Part shown: piece by piece, positions 8,929 to 16,113 of the stretch
Layout of the letters: the number at the start of each line of letters is the position of its first letter
Position numbering within the stretch: position 1 is the stretch's first letter
Source of the DNA: Methanomassiliicoccaceae archaeon
Lineage (GTDB): Archaea > Thermoplasmatota > Thermoplasmata > Methanomassiliicoccales > Methanomethylophilaceae
Reading direction: 5' to 3'
Assembly (NCBI GenBank): GCA_003555025.1
Contig: PWHV01000005.1
Coordinates: 42,529 to 106,528, forward strand
Length of the DNA: 64,000 nt
Program-made: the position numbers and the translations under genes
The notes under the pieces: generated by a model
Told to the model about the DNA's origin: nothing
Database searches by the model: none
Seen by the model: the letters and a program-made list of their open reading frames with translations, nothing else

Positions 8929-9606
8929 ATGACCAAGATGCAGTCCAAGGAGAGCATAGCCGAGAGGACCCGTGCCTACATCGACTCCCATCCGAGCATC
9001 AAGGACTGCGTGTCGAAAGACCTAATCAACTACTCTTCGCTGGCCAGGCTCGTAATGAAAGAGTTGGGGGTGGGCAACGAGGAGGCGGTGATGATAGCCT
9101 GCCGCCGTTACGCGCAGCGGTTGGGCGGGAGCGACCACGAGCAGGAGATACTGAGGATACTCAAGGACAGCCGCCTGGAGATGAGGACCAAGCTCTGCAT
9201 CATCACCGCCAAGAACGACTGGACGGTCATGCATAAGATGGACAACCTGTTCCGGGACCTCTGGAACGAGAAGACCATCGTCCAAGTGGTCCAGAGCACC
9301 AATGCGGTGACCATAATCTGCGACAAGATGCTAAAGGACCGCATCATGGACACGCTGGGGAGGTTCAACGTCATCAAGGTCCGCGACGACCTGGTGGAGA
9401 TAGCGGTCAAGAGCCCCGAGTCCATCGTGGACACCAGCGGCGTCATAGCCTACCTGATCAACAACCTCTCCGATGCCGGGATAAACATCGAGGAGACCAT
9501 AAGCTGCCACACCGACACCATCTTCGTGGTCAGCAAGGACAGCATGATAGACGCCTACTCGGTGCTCAGCAGGACCATTCAGAGCGCTGAGGAGACTCTC
9601 GGCTGA
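8929..9606 (+). CDS. ACT-domain regulatory protein with N-terminal helical (HTH-like) region
   Basis: A 225-aa protein conserved in many archaea. Residues 1-65 are helical and resemble a winged-helix-like DNA-binding region (DLINYSSLARLVMKELG, then EAVMIACRRYAQRLGG). The C-terminal half carries ACT-type folds: VDTSGVIAYLINNLSDAGIN near 168-187 has the usual glycine turn between strand and helix, followed by a predicted closing strand, DTIFVVSK. ACT domains bind amino acids, so a regulator sensing an amino acid is likely. It lies directly after the arginine operon but has its own AT-rich promoter region (8850-8928). Linking it to arginine control is inference from position only. Confidence 0.75.
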   Translation: MTKMQSKESIAERTRAYIDSHPSIKDCVSKDLINYSSLARLVMKELGVGNEEAVMIACRRYAQRLGGSDHEQEILRILKDSRLEMRTKLCIITAKNDWTVMHKMDNLFRDLWNEKTIVQVVQSTNAVTIICDKMLKDRIMDTLGRFNVIKVRDDLVEIAVKSPESIVDTSGVIAYLINNLSDAGINIEETISCHTDTIFVVSKDSMIDAYSVLSRTIQSAEETLG

Positions 9607-9642
9607 GCGTTGAGCGGCAAGGCATCAGCGTTCGGTGTTCGC

Positions 9643-10395
9643 ATGGCTGCTCATAAAAAGGTCATCAGGGCGGCGCTGATCCTGTCGGCGGCGTTCCTTT
9701 TCCTCGTCGGGCTGACCGTGCTCGACTTCGACACAGGCCTGGATGTCCCCTTGGTCTCCGGCGCCCTCATCGTGGCCATAGCCCTGCCGTCCTACTATTG
9801 CTTCCTACGCTTCGCGGGCGTGAGGAAAGGCGTGCCGCTGTTGCTGCTGCTGAGCGCCATGCCTCTGCTGGTGGAGGCGCAGGCGGTGGTCACCAGCGTT
9901 CCCTATGGCGGATTCTCCTACTCCGATGCCATGGGCCCCAAGCTGTTCGGGCTGGTGCCATGGACGGTGGCTTTCGCCTATCTGCCCATACTGCTCGGTT
10001 CTTTCACCTTGGCATCGCAACTCATAGGAGGTCGTTGGACGCGCATGGTGATGGGCAGCGCCGCTATGCTGGTGTTAGCGGACCTGGTGCTCGACCCCGC
10101 CATTGTGCATGCCGGCCTTTGGATATGGGAGGACGGCGGCGCCTATCACGGAGTGCCGGCAGTCAATTTCCTGGGCTGGCTTTTGACCGGGGTCGCTTAC
10201 TCCGCCATACTCTACTTCGCGTTGAAGGACAGGCTGGAATCGGGGGAGGCGCTGCCGGCGGGAGCGAGCAGCAGCCTCCTGCTGACAATGGCGCTCTGGA
10301 CGGGATACGTGATCCAGAACGGGCTGTTGGCCCCCTCGGTGCTGGGCCTGGCTTTGCTGGCGTTGCTGCTCCTCGTCAACATCAAAGGTCGTTGA
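9643..10395 (+). CDS. CruF-like carotenoid-biosynthesis membrane protein (DUF422 family)
   Basis: An integral membrane protein of about 250 aa with seven or so hydrophobic helices. Two signatures mark the DUF422/CruF family: PYGGFSYSDAMGPKLFGLVPW in the middle, and DLVLDPAIVHAGLWIWEDGG followed by GVPAVNFLGWLLTG. Characterised members add water across the psi-ends of carotenoids (bacterial gamma-carotene 1',2'-hydratase, haloarchaeal bisanhydrobacterioruberin hydratase). No other carotenoid gene is in the window, so the substrate is unknown; it may act on another polyprenyl lipid. The ATG at 9643 was preferred; a TTG at 9610 is in frame just after the preceding stop, which would suggest cotranscription with the ACT gene. 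Confidence 0.8.
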   Translation: MAAHKKVIRAALILSAAFLFLVGLTVLDFDTGLDVPLVSGALIVAIALPSYYCFLRFAGVRKGVPLLLLLSAMPLLVEAQAVVTSVPYGGFSYSDAMGPKLFGLVPWTVAFAYLPILLGSFTLASQLIGGRWTRMVMGSAAMLVLADLVLDPAIVHAGLWIWEDGGAYHGVPAVNFLGWLLTGVAYSAILYFALKDRLESGEALPAGASSSLLLTMALWTGYVIQNGLLAPSVLGLALLALLLLVNIKGR

Positions 10396-10407
10396 GGGGG
10401 ACAGCTC

Positions 10408-10794
10408 TCATTCGCAGCCCTGTACGGGCTCCACCTGCCAGTTCTCGTTCACGTAGATGCCCATGACCTTCGCCGGAAGGTCCCAGGACTCCAGCAGCTC
10501 CAAGCCCTTGCGCAGATGCTCGATCTGCATCTCCCGGGGGCCAGGGTTGCCGGCGCAGTCGTGGTGTGCCACGAGGGCCACGGTTCGGGAGCCATGGCCG
10601 TTTATGGAGATGAGGACCCTCTCCTTGATGGTTGACATGCAAGGCTCCCTCTGCTCGGCGAGTATGCCGTTGGGCCCGGCCTCGGTGATGGTGTCGATGC
10701 AGTCCACATTGCAGCTCCCTTTCATCCATTCCAACACGGGCAGTTGCACCCTGCCGTCCATGCAGTTTATCACCGTCGCGAAACTAAAATCCAT
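10408..10794 (-). CDS. Short beta-carbonic-anhydrase-like protein
   Basis: A 128-aa protein with the complete beta-carbonic anhydrase zinc and dyad set: NCMDGR (Cys11, Asp13, Arg15) and HHDCAGN (His77, Cys80). Classical beta enzymes are about 170-220 aa, so this is a compact subfamily lacking the N-terminal arm and the C-terminal strand extension. Whether it hydrates CO2 is unknown; it could be a zinc protein with another role. It is convergent with the CruF-like gene, 12 bases apart, and has a TTTAGTTTCG-type AT-rich segment at its own 5' end rather than a clear promoter. Confidence 0.78.
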   Translation of the reverse strand: MDFSFATVINCMDGRVQLPVLEWMKGSCNVDCIDTITEAGPNGILAEQREPCMSTIKERVLISINGHGSRTVALVAHHDCAGNPGPREMQIEHLRKGLELLESWDLPAKVMGIYVNENWQVEPVQGCE

Positions 10795-10892
10795 CCACGT
10801 TCACCTTGGGACCCGATGCGCGGAGGGGATTAAAACCTTGCCAATGTACGCTGCCACCAGGACGCGGCGGCTTGTTATGGATGAAAGTGAGA

Positions 10893-10965
10893 GCCACCAG
10901 AGGGATTCGAACCCCCGACCTGCTGATTACAAGTCAGCCGCTCTACCAGGCTAAGCAATGGTGGC
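10893..10965 (-). tRNA. tRNA-Thr (anticodon UGU)
   Basis: A 73-nt cloverleaf on the minus strand. The acceptor stem GCCACCA/TGGTGGC is fully paired. The anticodon stem GCTGA/TCAGC closes a CTTGTAA loop with anticodon TGT. The T arm is GGGGGTTCGAATCCC-like with the TTCGAAT loop. No intron is seen and the CCA is not encoded. Confidence 0.95.
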
Positions 10966-11161
10966 CTGTCCCGGTATAATCAGCAACCCCTTATTATCGT
11001 TTACCCCATCCCATGGTGCTGCGACAGGCGATACAGCGGACGCCTTCGGACGCTTCCATGAGCCGTCCTCCCAGCATCTGGCCGGCGACCAAAACCTTTA
11101 ATACAGGCCAACGATTGTCGGGGAATCGTACCTATTTGAATATTATTAACCGGTGAATCTT

Positions 11162-11902
11162 ATGGCAATCAAGAACGGCGACATGGTCCGTGTGGATTAC
11201 GAGGCATATCTGGTCGACGAGGACGTCCTCTTCGACACCAGCAAGGAAGACAAGGCCCAAGAGGCCGGAATCTTCGATGAGAAATACAAATACGCCCCCA
11301 TGCCCGTGATGGTCGGCGGCGGCAAGGTCTTCCCCGGCTTCGAGCAGGCCATAGAGGGCGCCGAGCTGGGCGAGGAGCAGGAGGTCACCATACCCCCTGA
11401 GCTCGCCGCGGGAGAGAGGGACCCCAAGCTCACCGAGCTCTTCCCCATCAGGGAGTTCCAGAAGAAGGACATCAACCCCTACCCCGGCCTCGAGGTCAGC
11501 ATCGGCAACCGCCGCGGGACCGTGGCCTCCGTCAGCGCAGGGAGGGTGAGGGTGGACTTCAACAGCCCCCTGGCGGGTAAGACGCTGCTCTACAAGTTCA
11601 CGGTCACCGAGCTCATCGACGACCCAACGGAGAAGGCCAAGGCCATCCTGGACCTCAACTTCGGCACCTCTGAGGGCTTCGAGTTCGACGTCAAGGACGA
11701 CAGCGTGGACATAACACTCTCCGAGGTCTGCAAATTCGACCAGAGCTGGCCCATGGCCCGATTCGCCCTGGTCTCGGACCTGCGCGAGAACCTCGGCGTG
11801 GACACCGTCCGCTTGATCGAGGAATGGAGCAGGGTCTCCAAGGACGATGAGCCCGCCGAGTCCGAGGAAGTCTCCGAAGAAGAGCCAGACGCCGAAGAGT
11901 GA
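11162..11902 (+). CDS. FKBP-type peptidyl-prolyl cis-trans isomerase (long archaeal/SlyD-like type)
   Basis: Folding helper that isomerises prolyl bonds. Residues 1-75 start the FKBP fold (NGDMVRVDYEAYL, FDTSKED, PMPVMVGGGKVFPGFEQAIEG). An insert-in-flap-type chaperone domain follows, with VTIPPELAAGERDPKLTELFP leading into RRGTVASVSAGRVRVDFNSPLAGKTLLYKFTV, the pattern of the SlyD IF domain. An extra ~80-residue C-terminal domain and an acidic tail (EEVSEEEPDAEE) make it 246 aa, the long archaeal form. The ATG at 11162 has a GGTGA ribosome site 6 bases before it; the GTG at 11153 is less likely. Confidence 0.9.
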   Translation: MAIKNGDMVRVDYEAYLVDEDVLFDTSKEDKAQEAGIFDEKYKYAPMPVMVGGGKVFPGFEQAIEGAELGEEQEVTIPPELAAGERDPKLTELFPIREFQKKDINPYPGLEVSIGNRRGTVASVSAGRVRVDFNSPLAGKTLLYKFTVTELIDDPTEKAKAILDLNFGTSEGFEFDVKDDSVDITLSEVCKFDQSWPMARFALVSDLRENLGVDTVRLIEEWSRVSKDDEPAESEEVSEEEPDAEE

Positions 11903-11948
11903 CTGGCGGGATAGAAACCCTTAAATCAATCTTTACATTTGGGACTTT

Positions 11949-12023
11949 GGGCGCGTGGCCTAGCCAGGATATGGCAGCAGCCTCCTAAGCTGCAAATCAG
12001 GGGTTCGAATCCCCTCGCGCTCG
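11949..12023 (+). tRNA. tRNA-Arg (anticodon CCU)
   Basis: A 75-nt cloverleaf. The acceptor GGGCGCG pairs with CGCGCTC, with one G-U wobble. The anticodon stem GCAGC/GCTGC holds loop CTCCTAA with anticodon CCT. The T arm AGGGGTTCGAATCCCCT is canonical. It decodes AGG, a common arginine codon in this window. No intron; CCA not encoded. Confidence 0.95.
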
Positions 12024-12036
12024 CCTCAACCTTTCT

Positions 12037-12228
12037 TCAACCGTATATCGCCAGGAATGCGAGCACGCATATCGCGGCGGTGACCACGGTCAGAACCACG
12101 ATCTGCAGCCTTTCCTGCTGCAACCTCTTATTCGGGTCCACCTTCCCTGCGAGCTTAGAGGAGTCCTCTATCACCTTGTCGAGGAAATTCTCCAGGGAAA
12201 GGTCGTCGTCTTTGCCGGAACCCGCCAT
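12037..12228 (-). CDS. Small tail-anchored membrane protein, unknown
   Basis: A 63-aa protein. Residues 1-40 are charged and helical (SLENFLDKVIEDSSKLAGKVD); residues 42-61 form one hydrophobic segment (IVVLTVVTAAICVLAFLAIY) at the very end, so it is probably C-tail anchored with the N-terminus in the cytoplasm. No family recognised. It sits between tRNA-Arg and a divergent gene; codon use matches the neighbours, which supports it being real. Confidence 0.6.
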   Translation of the reverse strand: MAGSGKDDDLSLENFLDKVIEDSSKLAGKVDPNKRLQQERLQIVVLTVVTAAICVLAFLAIYG

Positions 12229-12317
12229 CCAGTAGGAAAGAGCAAGCTGCCGATATAATCCTTATGCCGAGAGCAACATTATTAGCGACCTCTCCCATTG
12301 ACCCGGAGGTGAACACG

Positions 12318-12902
12318 ATGGATGCCAATGCCGCCAAGACCATGGCCGATACCGGCCTCGGGGAATGGTACCAATCCTTGGACGGGCAGTCCAAGCGCAT
12401 ACTTTCACGATACATCGGCCGGGCGGCCGAGGGATCGGGGCCCAAAGGAGCACTGCTGGCCATGGCCAAGAGCGCCAACGATGAGGACAACCACGACTTC
12501 GCGCTGACGCTGGCCCTGAAAGGGCTGGGGTTGCCAGGGGACGAGATGGAGGACCTGCTGCTGGACGAGGAGAGGATCACCGCGCTGGTGGAAAGGAACC
12601 GCCATGATGAGGCCAGGGAGGCCTGCCTGCAGTCCTTGGAGAGATTCCCCCGTCTGGCGGGGAGGCTACGTGAGATGCATCAAGGGAAAATCCCCCAGCA
12701 GCTCGCCTGCCGCAACCGGCTAATCGACATCGTGGTGGGCATCGAGGGGGACTATGAGACGGCCAAAAGGCTGCTGCAGGATTTCGTGGACAAGGGCATC
12801 ATGGAGCCCTCGGAGCTGGAACTGCGGCTCAACAGCCTGCAGATGCACCGCCTGCAGCGCAGTTTCGACGCCATCTACACCGTACGATTCAAAGAGGACT
12901 AG
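12318..12902 (+). CDS. Helical 194-aa protein, unknown function
   Basis: All-helical, soluble protein; the repeating pattern of DNHDFALTLALKGLGLP, RHDEAREACLQSLERFP and GDYETAKRLLQDFVDKG looks like tetratricopeptide-type helical hairpins, though no exact TPR consensus was checked. The ATG at 12318 follows an excellent ribosome site, GGAGGTGA at 12305-12312, which decides against the in-frame ATG at 12264. The stop is TAG, and its CTAG is shared with the stop of the opposite gene. Function not assigned. Confidence 0.65.
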   Translation: MDANAAKTMADTGLGEWYQSLDGQSKRILSRYIGRAAEGSGPKGALLAMAKSANDEDNHDFALTLALKGLGLPGDEMEDLLLDEERITALVERNRHDEAREACLQSLERFPRLAGRLREMHQGKIPQQLACRNRLIDIVVGIEGDYETAKRLLQDFVDKGIMEPSELELRLNSLQMHRLQRSFDAIYTVRFKED

Positions 12903-13246
12903 AGGCCGGCCAGCTCCCTTCCGGGAATGAAGGGGTAGACATCTATGCCCGGCTCCTCGTAGGGATGGGCGGCGATTATGGCATCGATCACCCGGCGCAG
13001 GTCGGAGGCTTTGATGGCGAACTCCATCCTCAGCTCGTCAGCGACCTCCACCTTCCCCACTTCCCCCTGGTAAGGGTCGGCGCCCTCGAGCGGCCTCCAG
13101 CAACCCGTCATCATCTGGTAGCTGAACACCATGTCGTAATGGGGGAAGATGGGCTCCATCGCCCCGTTCACCGCCTCCATGACTGCATCCCGGTCCTCGG
13201 GCGGAAGGAAGACCACCACCTTGTAGTACTCGGTGTCAGGGCTCAT
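12899..13246 (-). CDS. Stand-alone NIF3-insert / CutA-like domain protein
   Basis: A 115-aa protein with the signature of the ~100-aa domain that is inserted in many bacterial NIF3/YqfO proteins and that also occurs alone. It begins with a PPEDRDAVMEAV helix, has a CWRPLEGADPYQGEVGKVE segment, and ends with HPYEEPGIDVYPF. The fold is that of CutA1-type trimeric ferredoxin-like proteins. The function of free-standing copies is not settled; metal binding or regulation has been suggested. A separate NIF3-like protein lies at 37950 in this window. It is convergent with the helical protein, sharing the CTAG stop bases. Confidence 0.78.
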   Translation of the reverse strand: MSPDTEYYKVVVFLPPEDRDAVMEAVNGAMEPIFPHYDMVFSYQMMTGCWRPLEGADPYQGEVGKVEVADELRMEFAIKASDLRRVIDAIIAAHPYEEPGIDVYPFIPGRELAGL

Positions 13247-13324
13247 GTCGTATCCATCGCCGCCGCGGTTTATGAAGGTTGCCTCGATGAAAGGTTTATG
13301 TCAGTAAGCGCTTATAGCGGAGGC

Positions 13325-13606
13325 ATGGCAAAGCAGGTCAACGCTTCCCATATTCTCGTCGAGAGCGAGAAAGAGGCCACGAAGATCGTCGAAAGACTCA
13401 ACGGAGGAGAGAGGTTCGAGGACCTGGCCAAGAAATACTCCAAATGCCCCTCGGGGAAGCAGGGCGGCGCCATGGGGTGGTTCGGCCGCAATCAGATGGT
13501 CGCCGAGTTCGAGCACGCCGCCTTCAAGTCCGAGCCGGGCAACGTTGTCGGTCCGGTGCGCACCAACTTCGGATGGCACCTGATACTCGTGAACGATGTG
13601 AAGTGA
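13325..13606 (+). CDS. Parvulin-type peptidyl-prolyl isomerase
   Basis: A 93-aa single-domain rotamase like bacterial PpiC and archaeal parvulins. Family motifs are NASHILVES, FEDLAKKYSKCPSG, GGAMGWFGRNQMV and FEHAAFKSEPGNVVGPVRTNFGWHLI; the two histidines (in ASHIL and GWHLI) are the conserved core pair. It is cytoplasmic with no signal. The ATG at 13325 gives the family length; an in-frame ATG at 13298 adds nine residues. An AT-rich GGTTTATG element at 13293-13300 is about 25-30 bases before the chosen start, consistent with a leaderless mRNA. Confidence 0.92.
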   Translation: MAKQVNASHILVESEKEATKIVERLNGGERFEDLAKKYSKCPSGKQGGAMGWFGRNQMVAEFEHAAFKSEPGNVVGPVRTNFGWHLILVNDVK

Positions 13607-13699
13607 TCTGGAGATTGACGACCTGATGCGCGGCCGTCGTGCCGTTGCCGCATTGAAGCGCATCCGCAAGCCGTCGCCTCAGGCGCGCTTCCGGGAGGA

Positions 13700-13916
13700 C
13701 GGCCGTCGTCGCTGGGCATCTCAGCGACCTCTTTTGCTGTCGTCTATCAGCGATGCGCACCTCGCCATCGAAGACGAGGGCCGGCGTCATCATCGCCCCT
13801 CGGGCCGAGCCCCCCGGGGCCGTCCGTCTTCGCCCCGATGATCCCTTTGGGGATCTTGCGGACGCTGCCCCGAACCGATAGTATTCGGAGGAGCCGGTTT
13901 CGAACAACTCCATCAT
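13700..13916 (-). pseudogene. Probable remnant of a small MTH895-type thioredoxin
   Basis: Reading leftward from the TGATG that overlaps the stop of the neighbouring 80-aa gene, the frame begins MMELFETGSSEYYRF, where a thioredoxin of this type would have a GTGCxxC active site, and later contains MMTPALVFDGEVRIA. That second piece closely resembles the cis-proline segment of MTH895/MJ0307-type thioredoxins. The stretch between them is too short, the CxxC is missing, and the frame leaves the family after EVRIA (a Gly-Arg-Val-Pro-Ser motif is expected). The partner gene just upstream belongs to a family I recall sitting next to such thioredoxins. Decay by deletion and frameshift is inferred. 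No other gene is seen in 13607-13915. Confidence 0.5.
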
Positions 13917-14158
13917 CACTGCTTGGATATCCATTCCCCGTAGGCCCTCACCAGCCCTTCGGCGTAATCCTCCCTTTTCTCCTTGGGTATGTAATTGTAT
14001 ATGGAGGCCAATCGCAACAGCTCGTCGCGGAGCTCTTCGCCCTCTTTGCCGTCGACCTTTCGGAATATACCGTAGAGGTTAGATACTCCCACCATCATAC
14101 CCGCAACCCTGATGCGGCCGATCTCCGCCGCGGCCTTGTCGATGCAGCAGTCGCTCAT
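13916..14158 (-). CDS. 80-aa protein often paired with small thioredoxins, unknown function
   Basis: Starts MSDCCIDKAAAEIGRIRVAG, with a CC pair at residues 4-5, followed by GMMVGVSNLYGIFRKV and a helical C-terminus with IYNYIPKEKREDYAEGLVRAY. I recall this pattern from short proteins encoded beside MTH895-type thioredoxins and permeases in anaerobes, but no function is established to my knowledge. The ATG at 14158 was preferred to a TTG at 14203 because the latter would start upstream of the expected transcription start: a TATA-like TTTTTATACA lies at 14184-14193. A thioredoxin remnant overlaps its stop. Confidence 0.62.
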   Translation of the reverse strand: MSDCCIDKAAAEIGRIRVAGMMVGVSNLYGIFRKVDGKEGEELRDELLRLASIYNYIPKEKREDYAEGLVRAYGEWISKQ

Positions 14159-14183
14159 GCGCTCAGGATACGAACCGGTTGAG

Positions 14184-14193
14184 TGTATAAAAA
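14184..14193. promoter_or_regulatory. TATA-like box possibly shared by two divergent genes
   Basis: TGTATAAAAA rightward, TTTTTATACA leftward. Rightward initiation would fall near 14215, leaving a 12-base leader with AGGTG before the ATG at 14227. Leftward initiation would fall near 14163, five bases before the ATG at 14158. No second good box is seen for the left gene. Confidence 0.45.
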
Positions 14194-14226
14194 CGTATTT
14201 CAAATATATTAGAAACAGGTGCTAGG

Positions 14227-14553
14227 ATGGCAAAGGTGAAGGTTAACATGGGCGTGTGCGAGCGTACGCACGAAATCAACGTCAGTCTGCGGGAGGACGG
14301 ATCGCTGGATGTCAGCATAGTCTCCGATTGCGAGAAGGTGCGGGAGTACGGCGAGCAATTGGGGACCCTGGCGATGGCCGACCTCGGCAGCATAACCATG
14401 AGCCGCATCATGGACCCCATGATAGTGGAGCATCTGACCCCCACCTGCCTGGCGCCGGTGGCGGTGTTCAACTGCGCATGGATGGAGGCCGACATGATGT
14501 CCAGCTCCCTGGCGTTGAAGGCGGGGGAGATGAGCCTGGAGTTCCAGGAGTGA
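14227..14553 (+). CDS. DUF6951-like small protein of anaerobes
   Basis: A 108-aa protein whose pattern matches a family common in methanogens and other anaerobes: an N-terminal CGV/GVC-type motif (GVCERTHEINVSL), then VSIVSDCEKVREYGEQL, then TPTCLAPVAVFNCAWMEADM near the C-terminus. Cysteines at about 11, 36, 79 and 87 are the notable conserved residues, suggesting metal or thiol chemistry. Function is unknown. It lies 41 bases before a flavin disulfide reductase gene on the same strand. Confidence 0.65.
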   Translation: MAKVKVNMGVCERTHEINVSLREDGSLDVSIVSDCEKVREYGEQLGTLAMADLGSITMSRIMDPMIVEHLTPTCLAPVAVFNCAWMEADMMSSSLALKAGEMSLEFQE

Positions 14554-14594
14554 AAAGTTAGTTATCCGACTTAAAACGATTATCCCTAGCTTCC

Positions 14595-15962
14595 ATGGTC
14601 AAGGAATACGACATAATCGTGATAGGTTCCGGCGCGGGGCTCAACATCGCCAACCAGGCCCGTGACAAGGGATGGAAGGTGGCGTTGTTCGAGAACGGCC
14701 CCCTGGGAGGGACCTGCCTAAACCGTGGCTGCATACCGAGCAAGATATGGACCAGCGCCGCCGACGCCATAAGGTCGGCGGAGGACGCCGCCGGCATGGG
14801 GGTGGGGACCAGCATCGATTATGTGGACTTCTCGCTGCTGCGCTCCCGCCTGCGTCATATCGTGGATGGCGACTCCAAGTCCATTGAGAATGCCATCGAC
14901 AAGGACCCTCAGATAGACCTGTTCCGACGGACGGCGGAGTTCGTGGACAGCAAGACCTTGCAGGCGGGCATGAAGAAGGTAAGCTCAGAAAGGATAGTCA
15001 TAGCCAGCGGAGTCAGGACCCGGGTTCCTGAGATAAAAGGTCTGGAGAAGGCCGGCTATCTGCGGTCGGAGGACGTTTTCATGATAAAGGAGCCTCCCCG
15101 CAGCCTCGCCATACTCGGCGGCGGATACAAGGCGGCGGAGTTCGCCCATTTCTTCTCCGCAATAGGCGTTGACGTGACCGTGATCGGCCGCAACGCCCGT
15201 TTCCTACCCAGCGAGGACGCCGATGCCTCTGAGGCGGTGCTCTCCCGGCTCTCGGAGCGCGCCGATTTCTTCCTCGGATACGATATCGACGAGGTCGCGA
15301 TGGCCAACGGCAAGAAGAAGCTGACTCTTTCCTCCAAGGAGGAGAGCGCCGACGTGGAAGCGGATGAGTTGCTGCTGTGCACCGGCGTGGTGAGCAACAG
15401 CGACCTCCTCAAGCCGGAGATGTCAGGGATCGAGACCGATTCCGCTGGCTACTTCATAGTCGACAAGAGGCTCCGGACCAACGTAAAGGGAGTTTACGCC
15501 CTGGGCGACGCCCTGGGGAGGAATATGTTCCGCCACAACGCCAACTACCAGAGCATGGTGGTCTGGCAGAACATCATCGGAAAGGAGGTCAAGGCGGAAG
15601 AGCACGCCATCCCTCATGCGGTGTTCTCCTGGCCGCAGGTGGCTTCGGTGGGCATGACGGAGGCGGAGGCCAAGGCCAGGGGCTTCGAGGTCCTGGTGGG
15701 GCATCACCGCTACGCGGACAGCGGGAAGGGCTACGCCATCCGTTCCAAGGAGGAATTCGTGAAGGTGGTCGTGGACAGGAGGAACAAGGCCATATTGGGG
15801 GCCACCGCATGCGGCCCCGAGGCGAGCTCTCTGATACAGACGGTGGTGGTCATGATGAACTCCGACGACGGCACCCCTCGGCCACTCATCCAGGGTCAGG
15901 TCACACATCCCACTCTGGCGGAGGTCCTGGAGCGAGCGTTCCGCGGCCTGCATGCCCATTGA
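14595..15962 (+). CDS. FAD-dependent pyridine nucleotide-disulfide oxidoreductase (dihydrolipoamide/mycothione reductase-like)
   Basis: Class I flavin disulfide reductase, 455 aa. FAD-binding VIGSGAGLNIA starts near residue 9; the redox disulfide is in GGTCLNRGCIPSK (Cys41, Cys46); the NAD(P)-binding site is LAILGGGYKAAEFAHFF near 175; GVYALGDALG near 300 is the second FAD motif; the dimer-interface catalytic pair is HPTLAEVLE near the C-terminus (His438, Glu443). The substrate is not evident: no lipoyl-enzyme complex genes are nearby. It may serve lipoamide, a low-molecular thiol, or the small cysteine proteins next door. Confidence 0.85.
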   Translation: MVKEYDIIVIGSGAGLNIANQARDKGWKVALFENGPLGGTCLNRGCIPSKIWTSAADAIRSAEDAAGMGVGTSIDYVDFSLLRSRLRHIVDGDSKSIENAIDKDPQIDLFRRTAEFVDSKTLQAGMKKVSSERIVIASGVRTRVPEIKGLEKAGYLRSEDVFMIKEPPRSLAILGGGYKAAEFAHFFSAIGVDVTVIGRNARFLPSEDADASEAVLSRLSERADFFLGYDIDEVAMANGKKKLTLSSKEESADVEADELLLCTGVVSNSDLLKPEMSGIETDSAGYFIVDKRLRTNVKGVYALGDALGRNMFRHNANYQSMVVWQNIIGKEVKAEEHAIPHAVFSWPQVASVGMTEAEAKARGFEVLVGHHRYADSGKGYAIRSKEEFVKVVVDRRNKAILGATACGPEASSLIQTVVVMMNSDDGTPRPLIQGQVTHPTLAEVLERAFRGLHAH

Positions 15963-16113
15963 TCACCTGGGCATCGTCGGGCATCGCATGACCCGACCGG
16001 CCGATGGCCGATGGACGGATCCGCATGGTCTCCTCCTCAGACGTCGGCGGCGTTCCAGTCTGGACACCTGGGTTAGAAAAGGTTGATATAATCACACTAG
16101 GCTGTTCGACTGA

